From contig MU001493.1 of the NCBI GenBank assembly GCA_010093485.1, positions 33,599 through 97,598 on the forward strand: DNA of 64,000 nucleotides. Direction: 5' to 3'. The notes under the pieces were generated by a model that did not search any database, had not been told where the DNA came from, and saw only the letters and a program-made list of their open reading frames with translations. Below, one piece after another: positions 45,743 through 56,443 of the stretch (the first letter of the stretch is position 1; every line of letters begins with the position of its first letter). The DNA is from Karstenula rhodostoma CBS 690.94. Lineage: Eukaryota; Ascomycota; Dothideomycetes; Pleosporales; Didymosphaeriaceae. A program made the translations under genes and the position numbers.

Positions 45743-46855
45743 ATGGCACCGTTATCCGGAGTTCAATCGTTCAGCACCTTGAGCGGGTTCGTACACCCTA
45801 CTCGATGCTCTAAACATCGACATTCCACTGAGACTGGCTCTCATCACTCATCATCGACGCCTTCTTCAATCGTCAAGACGACTCCGAAGATCATGTCCTC
45901 AGCGAAAACTTCTCCGCGCCCAGTACAAACTGGTGGGTTTATCCTGGATGGGACCCGAGCAGCTACGCCCACAACAATGCTTGGACCGGCGACAAACCCC
46001 ACAGAAACGCGGCATGCAGCGGCGTCCCATCTCACCGTGACTCCAGCGTCAACGACGTTGGCAGCGACACATCCATCATCACCCGTGAACTCTTTGCTGG
46101 GCAACGCCGAAGCTCCATCACCTACTCCTGATCCAACAGTAGCATCTACTGCTTTGACACACCATGTCAGTACAAAGATCGGCCTCGCTTTCCTCGGCGT
46201 GGTACTCCTTGTCGCAGCATCCCTATGGGTATTTTTCTTTGGGTCACCCAAGTACCGTAGGTATCTGGCCAACTGTAGGGCACGCAAAGAGGCACAAGCA
46301 GGCCAACGGCAATGGTGGGACTGGATCAAGGCTGACCGTCAGAAGCCCTGGGTCCCGGCACGCAGTTGGGAAACCCAACTACCGCAGACACAACACCTGA
46401 GTAGGAGATCATCGGCAGTGCTACACGATATCGCTGCGATGTCGCCGCTGCGAGCATCTGGGACGACGACGGTAGACTCGTGGCCTTTGAGGAGTGTTCC
46501 TCGCCAATCTGCTCACATACAGCCCTCCATTTCAATGACCTTTCCAACGCCGTCGCTAGGGTCAATTGATCCTCGATCTGCGTCTTTTGGCACTCGTCAT
46601 GATTGTATGCGATCGTATGAAACTTACAGGAGCAATGTCCACCAGGTGTACACACACTCTGATCAGCTCACCAATCCATACCAATCCCCCACAGTGTTCA
46701 TGGGCGCGGAGGATGCCAGAGTTGTGCGTCTCCAATCCGCTTCACCTGAAGTGGTCCAGATCACGAAGAGTAGAGTTCGCCGTGTGAGTTATGTCGCATC
46801 TATTGGCGACGATACTGACGATGGGTTCGAAGAGGTCAATCTTTTGGCACGATAA
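45743..46855 (+). CDS. Single-pass membrane protein with Ser/Thr-rich ectodomain
   Basis: 370 residues without introns. The first 145 residues are rich in Ser, Thr and Pro (probably O-glycosylated outside the cell). A single helix IGLAFLGVVLLVAASLWVFF (about 147-166) is followed by a basic stop-transfer (SPKYRRYLANCRARKE), Trp-rich QRQWWDWIKADRQKPWVPA, and about 190 cytosolic residues. There is no typical signal peptide, so orientation is inferred from the positive-inside rule. The plan matches fungal wall-sensor-like proteins (Mid2/WSC-like in layout only). No named family recognised. It is followed by a gene of the same layout at 47337. Confidence 0.65.
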   Translation: MAPLSGVQSFSTLSGFVHPTRCSKHRHSTETGSHHSSSTPSSIVKTTPKIMSSAKTSPRPVQTGGFILDGTRAATPTTMLGPATNPTETRHAAASHLTVTPASTTLAATHPSSPVNSLLGNAEAPSPTPDPTVASTALTHHVSTKIGLAFLGVVLLVAASLWVFFFGSPKYRRYLANCRARKEAQAGQRQWWDWIKADRQKPWVPARSWETQLPQTQHLSRRSSAVLHDIAAMSPLRASGTTTVDSWPLRSVPRQSAHIQPSISMTFPTPSLGSIDPRSASFGTRHDCMRSYETYRSNVHQVYTHSDQLTNPYQSPTVFMGAEDARVVRLQSASPEVVQITKSRVRRVSYVASIGDDTDDGFEEVNLLAR

Positions 46856-47336
46856 GTGAAGTAGCTCTGTAGATTTTTGTTTTGTTTGTGATTTCTAAAT
46901 GTACAAATATAATGTTTCACAGCTTGAAGCTTTCTGGTCTTGTGCTACCTAACCTCTTCCTAGGCACTTGTGTGATTAGGTGATCTTTGAGGAATTCTTT
47001 ACAATTTCTCTTTCCGGAAGACCCTTTCTGCCTCGGCATCTGAAACTCTGAGGGACGTGAATCTTTCGAATGCTTGCCTGTGAGGCTCCCTTCGTCTGGA
47101 CTATGAGGAACTTGGGTCCTGATGGCACACTGACTTACTTCGTGTAACATAGCATTGTGAGCGGGACAGTTTCACCCGATACCATGAATAAACAACGTGT
47201 AGTGTGCTTATAATGCTTTCTCCACAACGCAACTCTTTAAACAAAATCGCATACTTCCTCGCGTGGATAGTAGACACCCTGCAAATCTTCAACCTGAGAC
47301 CGCGATACAACTCTCCAAGCACACACGCGCTGCAAG
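46856..47336. other. Intergenic, 481 bp
   Basis: 3' flank and promoter between two tandem membrane-protein genes. No feature recognised. Confidence 0.35.
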
Positions 47337-48974
47337 ATGGCTAGTAATCGCATCACCGTGGTTGTAACCGTCACAGATTACACTACTGTGTTCCCAACTA
47401 GCTTGCATACCACATCTATCCCAGATGCTACCACAACCCTCACTCTTACGGAGTACACTACTATCTGGCCGGCGAGCTCACTTAGGACACCTATCTCGGA
47501 TGCCACTTCATCGTCGCTGGCTCACACGACTGGAGAACCTTCTTCAGCTGGCACCACTTCCCCATTATCAGTCCATTCCTGTACCCGATCTTCGTCGGCC
47601 TCCAGCCCGATGACGAGTAGTAGCCTACTGGTAAGTAGCCCCACGTCAACAGCTTCAAACTCAATGACTTCCACATTCAGTCCAAGCCGAACAACGAGCA
47701 GCAGCCTGCAGGTAAGTCCACCCTCCACATCCTCAACCTCGATCACTTCCAGTTCCAGTTCCAGTTCCAGCTCCAGCTCCAGCTCCAGCTCCAGCTCCAA
47801 TACCGGCCTTCCCATCGGTTGGCCCGCCCCCCAACAAGCCGTTGAAAAGCACTACAACAACGCGCTGCCCGTTCTCATGATCCTCTGCCTAATCTTGATC
47901 GCGCTCTTCTTCCTCGGCGCGCTAATCTACTTCGCGTGGCGCCTCGCGCGCGGCCACTGCGCAGACTGCGATCTCAAAACGGCTGATATCGTGCACCTAA
48001 AGCAGCGGCTTGCAGGCACGGAGACGGTCACGCCGGAGATGGTGAGGCAGCGGGAGCGGGGGACTATGCCGGGGGTTGTGATGATGGGGTTGGGCAGGGG
48101 ACAGGAGGTTGCGGTGCGTGATAGGGATTTAGAAGGTGAGGGGATTACGGTTAGTCTTGAGGATCCGGAGAGGGGGGTTAGGGTTAGGCTGGAGAGGGAG
48201 ATGGAAAAGGGCAGGGGAGCGTTGTCAGGGCACTCTGAGCGGTCCGATCCTTTCGATTTGGAGAACGCGGTGCCGGTCGGATCGCACTTCTCTGCGGCCA
48301 CCGTCCCGAGCAGGGCCGATGAACGGACAAGCAAGCACTCCGCGACCTCTCTGTTCCGCAGCGGACTGAGCATGGAGGCGAATCGTGCGCTGGCGCTGGT
48401 CGAGCTCGAGAGGAACGACGCCGTGACGCAGGAGGAATTGCAGTCTCCGATTCCGTTCTGGAAACGGGCGCTCGCTCGCGTGGGCGTGAAGAACGTCGAT
48501 CGTGGGGAGGCGGTGAAGCGGAATGAAGTTGAAGACTCCGCAGAACGCAAGCCTCAATCCATGATACGCATCTACAGCGACTCCGGGCGTGCGCCCGTCC
48601 CTCCAGCCCTGCTTCCGGGCTGGAACGCACAGCGCACGTTTTCGAGGCCGGGTCCTGCACCCCCACCCCCGGTTCCGGTCCCCACGCACCGCCGTGTTCC
48701 CACGAACCCATACGCATTCAACCCCCGAAGCGCGTACTTCGAAGATACGGGTGAGTCGAGCAGCGGCCGCGGAAGCAGCAATGCTGTTCCGAGGCGATAT
48801 CTTCAGCCTCAATCTGGAAAGAGTGAGTTCATCACTGTAGGGCTTGAGGATGCTGTAGATACGCGGCGGGCGACCGAAATCAGGAATAAGCGCCGGACGG
48901 GTGGGTATGGGGGGATGGCTTCTATCACCCCACCTGGTATGGACGGGGACGGGTGGTTCCCGAGGCGTGTTTGA
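47337..48974 (+). CDS. Single-pass membrane protein with poly-Ser ectodomain
   Basis: 545 residues without introns from MASNRITVVVTVTDYTTVFP. The N-terminal half is Ser/Thr-rich and contains an internal near-repeat (DYTTVFPTSLHTT / EYTTIWPASSLRT) and a poly-Ser run of about 19 residues encoded by a hexanucleotide array. The helix ALPVLMILCLILIALFFLGA plus LIYFAW (about residues 178-203) is followed by a basic RLARGH and about 340 cytosolic residues with Pro-rich patches (APPPPVPVP). Layout is that of fungal cell-wall sensor-like proteins, but there is no WSC domain and no clear signal peptide. Two GTAAGT sites inside the Ser-rich part are potential donors, though the frame is open throughout. 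Confidence 0.65.
   Translation: MASNRITVVVTVTDYTTVFPTSLHTTSIPDATTTLTLTEYTTIWPASSLRTPISDATSSSLAHTTGEPSSAGTTSPLSVHSCTRSSSASSPMTSSSLLVSSPTSTASNSMTSTFSPSRTTSSSLQVSPPSTSSTSITSSSSSSSSSSSSSSSSSNTGLPIGWPAPQQAVEKHYNNALPVLMILCLILIALFFLGALIYFAWRLARGHCADCDLKTADIVHLKQRLAGTETVTPEMVRQRERGTMPGVVMMGLGRGQEVAVRDRDLEGEGITVSLEDPERGVRVRLEREMEKGRGALSGHSERSDPFDLENAVPVGSHFSAATVPSRADERTSKHSATSLFRSGLSMEANRALALVELERNDAVTQEELQSPIPFWKRALARVGVKNVDRGEAVKRNEVEDSAERKPQSMIRIYSDSGRAPVPPALLPGWNAQRTFSRPGPAPPPPVPVPTHRRVPTNPYAFNPRSAYFEDTGESSSGRGSSNAVPRRYLQPQSGKSEFITVGLEDAVDTRRATEIRNKRRTGGYGGMASITPPGMDGDGWFPRRV
47747..47805 (+). repeat. Hexanucleotide repeat (TCCAGC/TCCAGT) coding for Ser
   Basis: About nine to ten units alternate AGT/AGC and TCC, all serine codons. 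Length changes by whole units would keep the frame and alter the ectodomain stalk. Confidence 0.8.
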
Positions 48975-49228
48975 CATTATGAGTAGTGGTAGTGGAGAAT
49001 TGGAGTTACCCGAGTTTTGCTTTCTTTGCGTGTGGTTTGTGTCTGTGATGGGCGGCAAAATGCTATGTCCTTCTTGTCAATGTCAATGCATTGTAAGCAC
49101 TCCATTAATTTGCCTTTCCCGAATAAAAACATATCACCATCACCCTTGGGCTCCTGACGGTCTCAGCTCAGCACCGTGCCCTGCCGTAACTTCTCGGTCC
49201 GCAACGCTGCACGCTCTCAATGACAGAT

Positions 49229-49956
49229 TTAGTAGCATCCACCCTTGAACGGCTGCTTGAATCGCATCTGAGGATATTCTCCGTCCTTCTTGTACTTGTT
49301 CTCGATGTAGTACACCCAACCCTGGTCGTGCACATCAATGAGATCAATCTCATCAAGCGTGGTCCCGTTCACGCTTACATAGTGCAGACTCTTCCCATCG
49401 TAGCCTGTCGCACCACTGGATGTCACAGTCGACTTGAACACCTTTTGCAACTTCCCTTGCCCCTCTTCGTTGCCAGCCCACTTCGCAACATCGATCTCTT
49501 CCGGGACCCACTCGCCGCCCATGCCAAACGTTCGGACACCGCACCGCTTGCAAAAGTACCATCCGATCTTCTTGGCGAAGCAGCGGTACTCACCCACCTC
49601 CTGGATGTTCGCGGGCGAGGTCACGATGAAGTCATTCGCAAGGTCGTTGGGTCGGCAGTGGAACATGCCTAACTACACAAAGTCAGGCTTCCTCGTCGTT
49701 TAAGCCGGTGCAGTTGGACGCCGTCGCATACCTTGTGGCACGTGCTACAGTTGCATTTGTAGATGCGTGTGCCTTCCCTCTTAGCTGCAGGGTTCATTCT
49801 GTGAGATTACGTCGCGCGATGTTGAATGGCTTGACCGCGGGATGGGGAATTTGGCATACCGTCAAAGCCGATTGTATCGTTCGGTGGTAGGGTCAAGCGG
49901 ACCTGGTACTTGATGTCGCCGCAGTGGCAGGAGCCGGTGTAGACTTTCGTAGACAT
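49229..49956 (-). CDS. GFA-domain protein (glutathione-dependent formaldehyde-activating-like)
   Basis: Exons 49956-49860, 49784-49732 and 49672-49229 join to 197 residues. Zinc-binding motifs are in order: SCHCGDIKYQVRL at the N-terminus, IYKCNCSTCHK in exon 2, and GWYFCKRCGVRTFGMG in exon 3, where FCKRCG gives the last pair. This is the fold of the GFA/CENP-V family. Named members react S-(hydroxymethyl)glutathione adducts, but most fungal members have no known activity. The acceptor CCTGCAG before AAGAGG is used because the one 13 bases earlier gives an in-frame stop. Cytosolic by prediction, no damage. Confidence 0.88.
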
Positions 49957-50406
49957 TGCGCGGGTGTTTCACTCAGTAAATCGAGCGGGTGGACGAGATT
50001 CGGAGACTAGGTGCCGGAGGCGAATGTAAAGTAGATTTGAGGATGCTGTGAGACAGGCCAGTAGGAAGCTGTGAAGCAGAAACGATCCAACTCCGGAGTG
50101 AGAGCCGGAAGGATGCAATGGATACGAGACAGCTACGCCGTGCGCCTTCCCTTTAGTCGCTGGGTTTTACCCGAGCACGTGACTAGGCGTCAAGACGCGT
50201 CACGCGCGGCCGGGACTGATTAGGCTCTCCGCTTCAGCTGAATGGCGCGTTGTTGGAGATGGTATGCCCCTGGGAAGTCTTTATCCCAACATGCAGACAC
50301 TCGAGAAGCATACCGCTCGGTGTGAATCTAACCGCATACGGAAAGGCGTGAAGGGTCAGAAAGCCGCCATCTGTCATGCATCCGCCGAATAGGACCAACA
50401 GCCATC
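49957..50406. promoter_or_regulatory. Divergent intergenic region, 450 bp
   Basis: Promoters of the GFA-domain gene (minus) and the alpha/beta hydrolase (plus). No clear TATA box. Confidence 0.35.
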
Positions 50407-51694
50407 ATGTCGCTCTACAACGCCATCGTGGTACCACTGTCCGTGATAAGCGGCCTTTGGATACCATGCACCCTTCTATGTTGTATACCATGGGTGCAGA
50501 AGCAGTACGTTCGTGTGCTCTACAGGCATCAGCCGCTGACATCTCAGGATGCTGTATCTGCATCGGGTGACGCTGTTTCCCGGGAAGTGGCTGGCCGAAC
50601 CTGAAAGAGCAGGCTATCTCAGTGCGTCGGTTTTCGGCAACTCTGGGATGGACGCTGATAGAAGCAGAAAACCAGGTGGCGCCCTTTCGCATCCCGACGA
50701 AAGACGGGGAGAGATTGTTCGCATGGCTCGTTGCACCTATGGGCGTATATTCGCGCCATGTGCGAGCTTTCATTGAAGAAGCGCCAGAACAGGGCGACAT
50801 AGAGCGGAAGCAAGCCTTCAAACTACTGAAGGATGACCCAGAGGCGCGATTGGTGATATATTGTCACGGAAACACCGCCACCATTGCCCAAGGGCGGAGA
50901 ACAGAGGAGTACCGCATGTTCAGCGCTGGCGCCTCTGACAAGATATTCGTCCTAGCTTTCGATTATCGCGGATTTGGGAAATCCACGGGATCACCATCAG
51001 AGCCAGGGCTGATCAACGATGCGGAAGCAGTTGTGGAATGGGCCCGCGGAACCGCCGGCATTGCCCCAGAGCGCATCCTCCTCCTAGGTCATTCTTTGGG
51101 AACAGCGGTCGCAACGGCTATCACTCACCGCTACGCCAACCTTGCTGTCCCGATTGAGTTCGCCGGGCTCATCCTTTGCGCGAGCTTCACAAACACTGGC
51201 AGCGCCTTTGCCTCCTACTCCATCGGAGACGTCATACCCGTCAGTTCCTCCACATGACGATACTATCTTTAGCAGCCGCTAACTACCGCCGGGTAGGTCC
51301 TAGCTCCCTTAAAGCTAATTCCGCCTCTACAGCAGTGGTTCAGACGACGGTTCAAGGATACCTGGCGAACTGATCAAAGACTTGCATCGCTCGCCAAGCA
51401 GTAAGTTATTCCACGGTCACGAGAGTTGAGCTAATGCGACATTCTCTTTGCAGGTGCGAAAATCTGCGGCTATTGTTTGTCCATGCCGAGAACGACGGAA
51501 CAATGCCCTGGGACCAGACAGAAGAGCTGTTTAAATCAACGCTCAGAGCTGCGACGGATGAGGTGGATCCGAACCTCGAGGTCGCGGATCTGGGCGAGGC
51601 GGGCAAACAAGAGGTCTGGCGTCAGGGCACTCGCAGCATCAGCAAGCTTATCGCGAAGCATGGCGGTAAGCAGCCCCGCATGATGCGATTATGA
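50407..51694 (+). CDS. Membrane-anchored alpha/beta hydrolase (BEM46/ABHD12-13-like)
   Basis: Five exons (50407-50504, 50548-50621, 50662-51239, 51297-51400, 51454-51694) join to 364 residues; two introns are only 40-43 nt. The N-terminal helix VPLSVISGLWIPCTLLCCIP anchors the protein. The early strand has NQVAPFRIPTKDGERLFAWL. The oxyanion loop is VIYCHGN, followed by FDYRGFGKSTGSPSE, the nucleophile elbow LLLGHSLGTAVA (Ser in GHSLG), and the acid region LLFVHAENDGTMPW. The catalytic histidine is probably in the last strand area (LIAKHGG). Relatives are lipid hydrolases or palmitoyl-protein thioesterases at the ER and cell periphery; fungal BEM46 acts in polarity. Assignment to the superfamily is firm, to the subfamily probable. 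Confidence 0.88.
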
Positions 51695-52269
51695 ACGTAC
51701 AAAAATGTATATCCTAACAACAATGTTTAGACCACAATACGATGATGAAATGGGCGCCGATTTCGTTGGCGGTGGTTGAATCTTTCGGCCTCACAAACGT
51801 GGCCGTTACGCGCATAGCCGAAACACCTCACGAGTAGCTTTGTCTCACCACATCCCCGTTGCCCCACAACAAAGTCTTGTCTGACGCAGATCACACAACG
51901 CCGCATGATGGAGCGTTTTCATAGCCTGTCAGCCCCAAAAAAACGGGCGTCACTTCCCACAAGCGCCAGACCTACGCGCGTGCGCTACTTCACGCTCAAA
52001 TGACCACGCAAGCGCCGCTTTGTCTATTCACCTATTGAATCACTATGCTACTGTCGCCTGGCGCCACAAACGCATTTCTTAGTCGTCCGTGATGCATGTT
52101 CTTCATAACGACTCTCCTTGACCTTTTCCTTTGTATAATTCCCCGATCGAGCAGAGCTTCACATACGCGCCGGCCGCTACCTAACCTAATCCACACGAGC
52201 CGCACCAACTCCTCACGACCACGCACCAGGCGCTTCACCCATACCTCTTAAACCGCTGCGACAACCACC
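51695..52269. other. Intergenic, 575 bp
   Basis: 3' flank of the hydrolase and promoter of the small membrane protein. A pyrimidine-rich stretch with CA repeats precedes the start at 52270. No other feature. Confidence 0.35.
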
Positions 52270-52686
52270 ATGTCACCGCAGAACTACCAAGGCCGCGCCG
52301 CCCTCGCAGCAAGAGACCTCTCCAACTCCAACGCCGGCTCCGACCTGAACGGGAAGAACATCGTCCTCATCATCTTCGTTGCCATCGTCCCCGTGCTCAT
52401 CGTCGCCGGGGCAGTCAGCTGGCTGCTCTGCTGCTACAGCCGCGGGCGGGGCTGCGGACGCCGGAAGAAGAACAACAAGACCACGCCCTCGCCAGGATCG
52501 CCGCCAATATTGGGCGCAAACGCTTCAACGGGACAAAAGGCGGGACGGACGCCCATGGCGCAGACCGCGCCGAGCCACCCTGCGCAGGCGCACACGAGGA
52601 ACGACTCCATTTCGAGCGGGGAGTCGAACTTGGGCTCCCACAAGTCGAACGTGAAGGGTCCGACGCTACCGCAGGGCTTTGTCTGA
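52270..52686 (+). CDS. Small single-pass membrane protein, 138 aa
   Basis: The start MSPQNYQGRAALAARDLSNS leads to one hydrophobic helix (IVLIIFVAIVPVLIVAGAVSWLL, about residues 31-53), followed by CCYSRGRGCGRRKK, a basic and cysteine-containing stop-transfer, and a disordered Ser/Pro/Asn-rich tail with SGESNLGSHKSN. The ACCATG start context is good. The layout is common in fungal genomes, but I know no function. The double Cys beside the helix could be palmitoylated (inference). Confidence 0.6.
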   Translation: MSPQNYQGRAALAARDLSNSNAGSDLNGKNIVLIIFVAIVPVLIVAGAVSWLLCCYSRGRGCGRRKKNNKTTPSPGSPPILGANASTGQKAGRTPMAQTAPSHPAQAHTRNDSISSGESNLGSHKSNVKGPTLPQGFV

Positions 52687-53289
52687 GAGGCCTTAGGTGG
52701 GAGAGGAGGATCATGAATTATGACTTTGCTGCGCGCGGGTACGTCGGCTTATGGCGGAGGTGCCTGACTGTTCGTGCTACCCATCGGATGGACGAGCGGT
52801 GTATGAATACAATGGGAGCGCTGTATCTGTGCAGTTGGTCTACCAGCTTTGGGGATTGTTTAATGCAAATGGTGGCACTAGGAGCGGTGACTGCACTGGA
52901 AGCTGTGCCGGGCGGCGACGAGCTATCGGGACACAAACGCTCGAATGCCGAGACACAAATGGAAGGGATAAAGCAGCATCTCGCTTCTTTTGAGCAGCTC
53001 CGGTTGGTTCGCTGGTTCGTTCACAAGTATATATTACATTAGGGCGCTTGGCTGGACCCTCGGTCCTGCTGTTCTAGTAAATGATTACCACCATTCTATG
53101 CCTACCCGTTCCTAAGGCGGAGAAATTCCTACCCACCCATCTTTCCTCTATGCTGAACTATCTGGAGGGAAACAATGACAAAAAGAAAGAGTTTCCGCGA
53201 GGCGTAGGTAAAGAAGTCCCCCCTAGCTGACAGCCCAAAAATAAATAGATGGTGGAGTACACCATGGACTCCAACCTTTTTGTCTGAGA
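52687..53289. other. Convergent intergenic region, 603 bp
   Basis: 3' flanks of the small membrane protein and the MFS transporter. An ORF at 52713-53042 has no protein-like features. Confidence 0.35.
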
Positions 53290-55249
53290 CTAGAATTGCA
53301 CTTTGGAAAGTCGCCTGCTGTTTCGTAGGCGCTCGCCGTAGATCCAGAACAGCAGCGGAACAGGTATGCACGCTACAGCGATGAAGCCCAGCAGCGAGTT
53401 GCCCCACCCCACACCCAGCGCATCGTACATGGCATTGCCAGCAAGCGGGAGTAGCGCGCCGATCAGCGAACGGAAAACGGTGGCGGCCGCTGACACGGAC
53501 GCGGCGTACACGGTGTATGCGTCAATGAGGTACGTGAGACCGGGCATCTGTGTCGAACCGTCAGCGTCGAGTCCTCCAAATTGCGTGCTGCAAAGTGAGT
53601 TGAGTCAAGTACGTACGAAAATAATCATCATCGCGCCGCCCAGAATCGCCGTCCCGATAACCGGCACGATCCAGTGCACCCGCTCCTCCGCAGACCAGCC
53701 GTACAGGAACAGCCCCACGGGGACGAGAATCGAGCCGACAAGCATGGTGGGCAGTCTGTATTCGGGCTTGGGCGTGCCGTTGTTGTAGCGCTTCGCGAGG
53801 TGGTTGAGAAGCCGGTCTGAGATGGCGCCCGTGAAGACAAGGCCGAGGAGCGACCCCACACCGACACCGAGGTACACGAGGGCGATGCTTTTCTCGGAGA
53901 AGTTGTACTGCGTGCCAAAGACGCGGGGGTAGGTGGTTAGGAGGAGGTAAAGGTAGCCGTAGACCTGCGATTGATTAGTGCATGGGCGAGGGAGGAGAGG
54001 GTGCGTGCGCGCGTACCGCCGCCATCACTAGAGACATGAGGAAGACAATTGGGCTGAGGTAGAGCATGCGGAGTGGGCGGACGATGGACGCTTTGAAGAG
54101 TTGTCGTGGGGTTCGGCCGGTGTCGAGCGCGGAGCGCAGCTCGGAGTTGCCGGTTTCTTTTTGGAGGCTTGCAGTTTTTCTCTGGAGGAGCACGTATGGG
54201 TAGGTTTCTCGATTGAAGATGAAGCTTATGATGCATGCGGCGCCAGCCTGTGTGTGTGTTAATACATGAGGAAATCCTGCGCCATGGGCGATTTACTCAC
54301 GAGGATAGTGATAAGCCAGAACGTCCATCGCCAACCTTTGGCTTCCGAAAGGTACCCACCAACTGCTCGCCTTAGTTTATAGTCCTGGTTGCTTGATCTA
54401 GACTTTGCATATATAATAGGCGGTGGGAAACTTACCAACAGGCCCAATAGCTGGTCCGAACAAGGGCCCCAGAATCATGCTGGCCATGGCCTTGCCCCTC
54501 TTCTCTACCGGATACAAATCTGCCACTGTTCCACTCGAGATGGTTATCGGACCTGAAATCGCACTTAGTTCATGCACAAATTTGATCCTGTCCGGATCCC
54601 ACTCACAGCTCGCTGCAATACCTGCAAAGAATCGAAATGCAATCAAAGCGCCGAGGTTGGGCGCCACTGAGCATGCGATACTGAAGATAAGGAACAGTAT
54701 ATTGCAGATGTTGTATATTGGTAAGCGGCCATAGAGCTCGGAGAGCGGAGCCCATGCAAGCGGGCCAAAAGCGTAGCCCAAAATGTAGACCGAGGTTACA
54801 AATGGGCCGAGTGTTTGGTTGGTTGAGCCAAAGTTACTCATGATCAGGGGAGTAGCAGATGCGCTCATGGTGGACGCTAAGGGTCTGCGAAGGTATCAGC
54901 TGTGATCGAGGGCCTCGTCCTTGTACATGCCACATTGCATTGTTGAGGAACAGTACATGGATAACTGCAACCGAACTGCTTGTACTTACGAGAGCATAGT
55001 GACGAATGCAACCACCGCCAGAACGCCTATCTTCTTTGACGAGGGCCAGTTCATTGGGTTCTCTGGGTCGGTTTTTCCCCAGTTCACGATGTTGGGATCT
55101 TCCGGGGCGGTCTTTTCCGATGTTTCGTCCGGTTCGCCGCCATCGTCTGATTGGCGTTCTACGTCTTTGGTGAATAACGTCTCGTCACCATGGCTTGCAG
55201 TACGAGAGGTCTCGGTACCGTCCTGGTCCTGGGCATCCTTCTGGGCCAT
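53290..55249 (-). CDS. MFS transporter, DHA1 (drug:H+ antiporter) type
   Basis: Seven exons (55249-54990, 54884-54607, 54552-54436, 54362-54301, 54247-54017, 53964-53617, 53547-53290) join to 517 residues. The cytosolic N-tail is acidic and ends at the family phrase DPENPMNWPSSKKIGVLAVV. Helix 2 is followed by FGPLAWAPLSELYGRLPIY, the loop 2-3 motif A. [20 protein letters not shown] is motif C of antiporters, followed by WTFWLITILAGAACIISFIF. The second half has LGVGVGSLLGLVFTGAISDRL and ends with FRSLIGALLPLAGNAMYDAL and GWGNSLLGFIAV. Twelve helices expected. It exports small hydrophobic compounds or polyamines. Divergent from a Zn2Cys6 regulator, which may control it. Confidence 0.9.
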
Positions 55250-55956
55250 GCTTGAGGAGTCTGGTAAATGTGATGGAGTCCCTTCGGGGTGTATCGTTGC
55301 GTGATGAGGCAAACCTTGCGAGTTTATGGCCACGCAAGATATTGCTGTACAACGAAGGGACTGCAATGAGAGCGTGGACAGCTGGGTTCTGGGAGATTGT
55401 CGAGGACCTTAAAGTGTTTCACACCCTGAAGCCCCATTGGCTCGTCCTGGACGGATATATTCGGTCTTCTCGCGTCGTGATTGCCGAGCGGCGAGCCCAT
55501 GGAGACTCCGTTAGTCAGCCTGCCTCTCGCCGTGTCTCGACAAGTACAGCAAATTGGCATGCGCGAGCGCTGTTCTTTGTGTTTACAGACTCCAATCCTC
55601 CCTATTCAGCTTCCTCCTTTGTATGGGACAGATGCATACAGACACTTTCCGGACCATGTATACAGCACCAAACCCGTTCCGGGAAGACTTGGATGACCGT
55701 CCCCTCGTGCAAGGAGATACATGAAATACGGTGGGATTTGGGGCGCATTCTATTGGCCAGCACACGATGGAACTCATGTTCGTAGTTGTTTTTCGTATTT
55801 GACATGCGGCTGTGAGTTGGGCCGCTATTGCACTTAGGCATCACGGGCGGGGCTCCGGATCCCCCGTCACATGTGCAGCAGCTCCACCTTCATCATTCAT
55901 CCATCAGGGCTACTATCGGTACCAAACGTTCTACAACCCAGCGAAGCGAGACATCT

Positions 55957-56263
55957 GAGCAGTGGTATATGGTTTTCTGATTGTTGACTTAAACTACAAA
56001 GTAGTGTCCTGTAAAGCGATAGACAAATATAGACATAGACTACTATTTAAAAGTAATATAAAAGAAAGTATTATAAGTAGATAAATATATTAAATAAGTA
56101 AGGCTTAGTAGCTTGCTATAAAACCTTAGTTAGGATATAATCACTTTTTCTTGTTAGGACAGGTATATGTGTCGCAGCGCTGCTACGCTGCGGCACCTGC
56201 CTGTCGTCTATCCATCTCCATCCACATGCAAGCAAGCACCGGCATGTCGAGCAGTGGTATATG
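55957..56263. mobile_element. Insertion-like segment bounded by 15-bp direct repeats
   Basis: GAGCAGTGGTATATG occurs at 55957-55971 and again at 56249-56263. The 277 bp between holds an AT-rich part (about 55985-56145), then a GC-rich hairpin and a pyrimidine-rich end. A 15-bp target duplication is of the size left by LINE/SINE-type insertion. There is no ORF. Element identity unknown. Confidence 0.5.
56159..56204. repeat. Inverted repeat, about 20-bp arms
   Basis: Arms 56159-56179 (ACAGG...GTCGCAGCG) and 56186-56204 (CGCTGCGGCAC...CCTGT) pair around CTGCTA. Mismatches are mainly T where C would pair, which fits CpA/CpG decay of one arm. It lies inside the insertion-like segment. Confidence 0.65.
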
Positions 56264-56443
56264 ATGGATAGTTCAGGCCCTAACATATTCCAGGCGCCCG
56301 ATTTGTTTCTAGTGAGGTTTTGCGCTAACCGCTTTAGGTTTAAACCAGATATCCTCCGCGGACTTTGCGCGGAGAGCGTCGAGCTCATCTGACAGCCACA
56401 TGCACCTCTCATATTCATCAACCTCCGCGGCAAAAATTATCCC

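Larger units (their letters stand above)
55250..56443. promoter_or_regulatory. Shared promoter region of MFS and Zn2Cys6 genes
   Basis: 1.2 kb between two divergent start codons. The left half (55250-55940) is ordinary DNA; a plus-strand ORF in it looks accidental. The right half contains a segment of about 290 bp bounded by a 15-bp direct repeat, with an AT-rich core and a hairpin, so the regulator's upstream region may have been enlarged by an insertion. Confidence 0.5.

Noticed and set aside
48225..49058. 277-codon minus-strand ORF opposite the Ser-rich membrane protein
   Set aside because: Antisense shadow of a GC-rich coding region; no motif, while the plus frame has a membrane helix and coherent domains.
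55195..55785. 196-codon plus-strand ORF
   Set aside because: Overlaps the first exon of the MFS gene on the other strand, has no family feature and an unusual composition; treated as a shadow.
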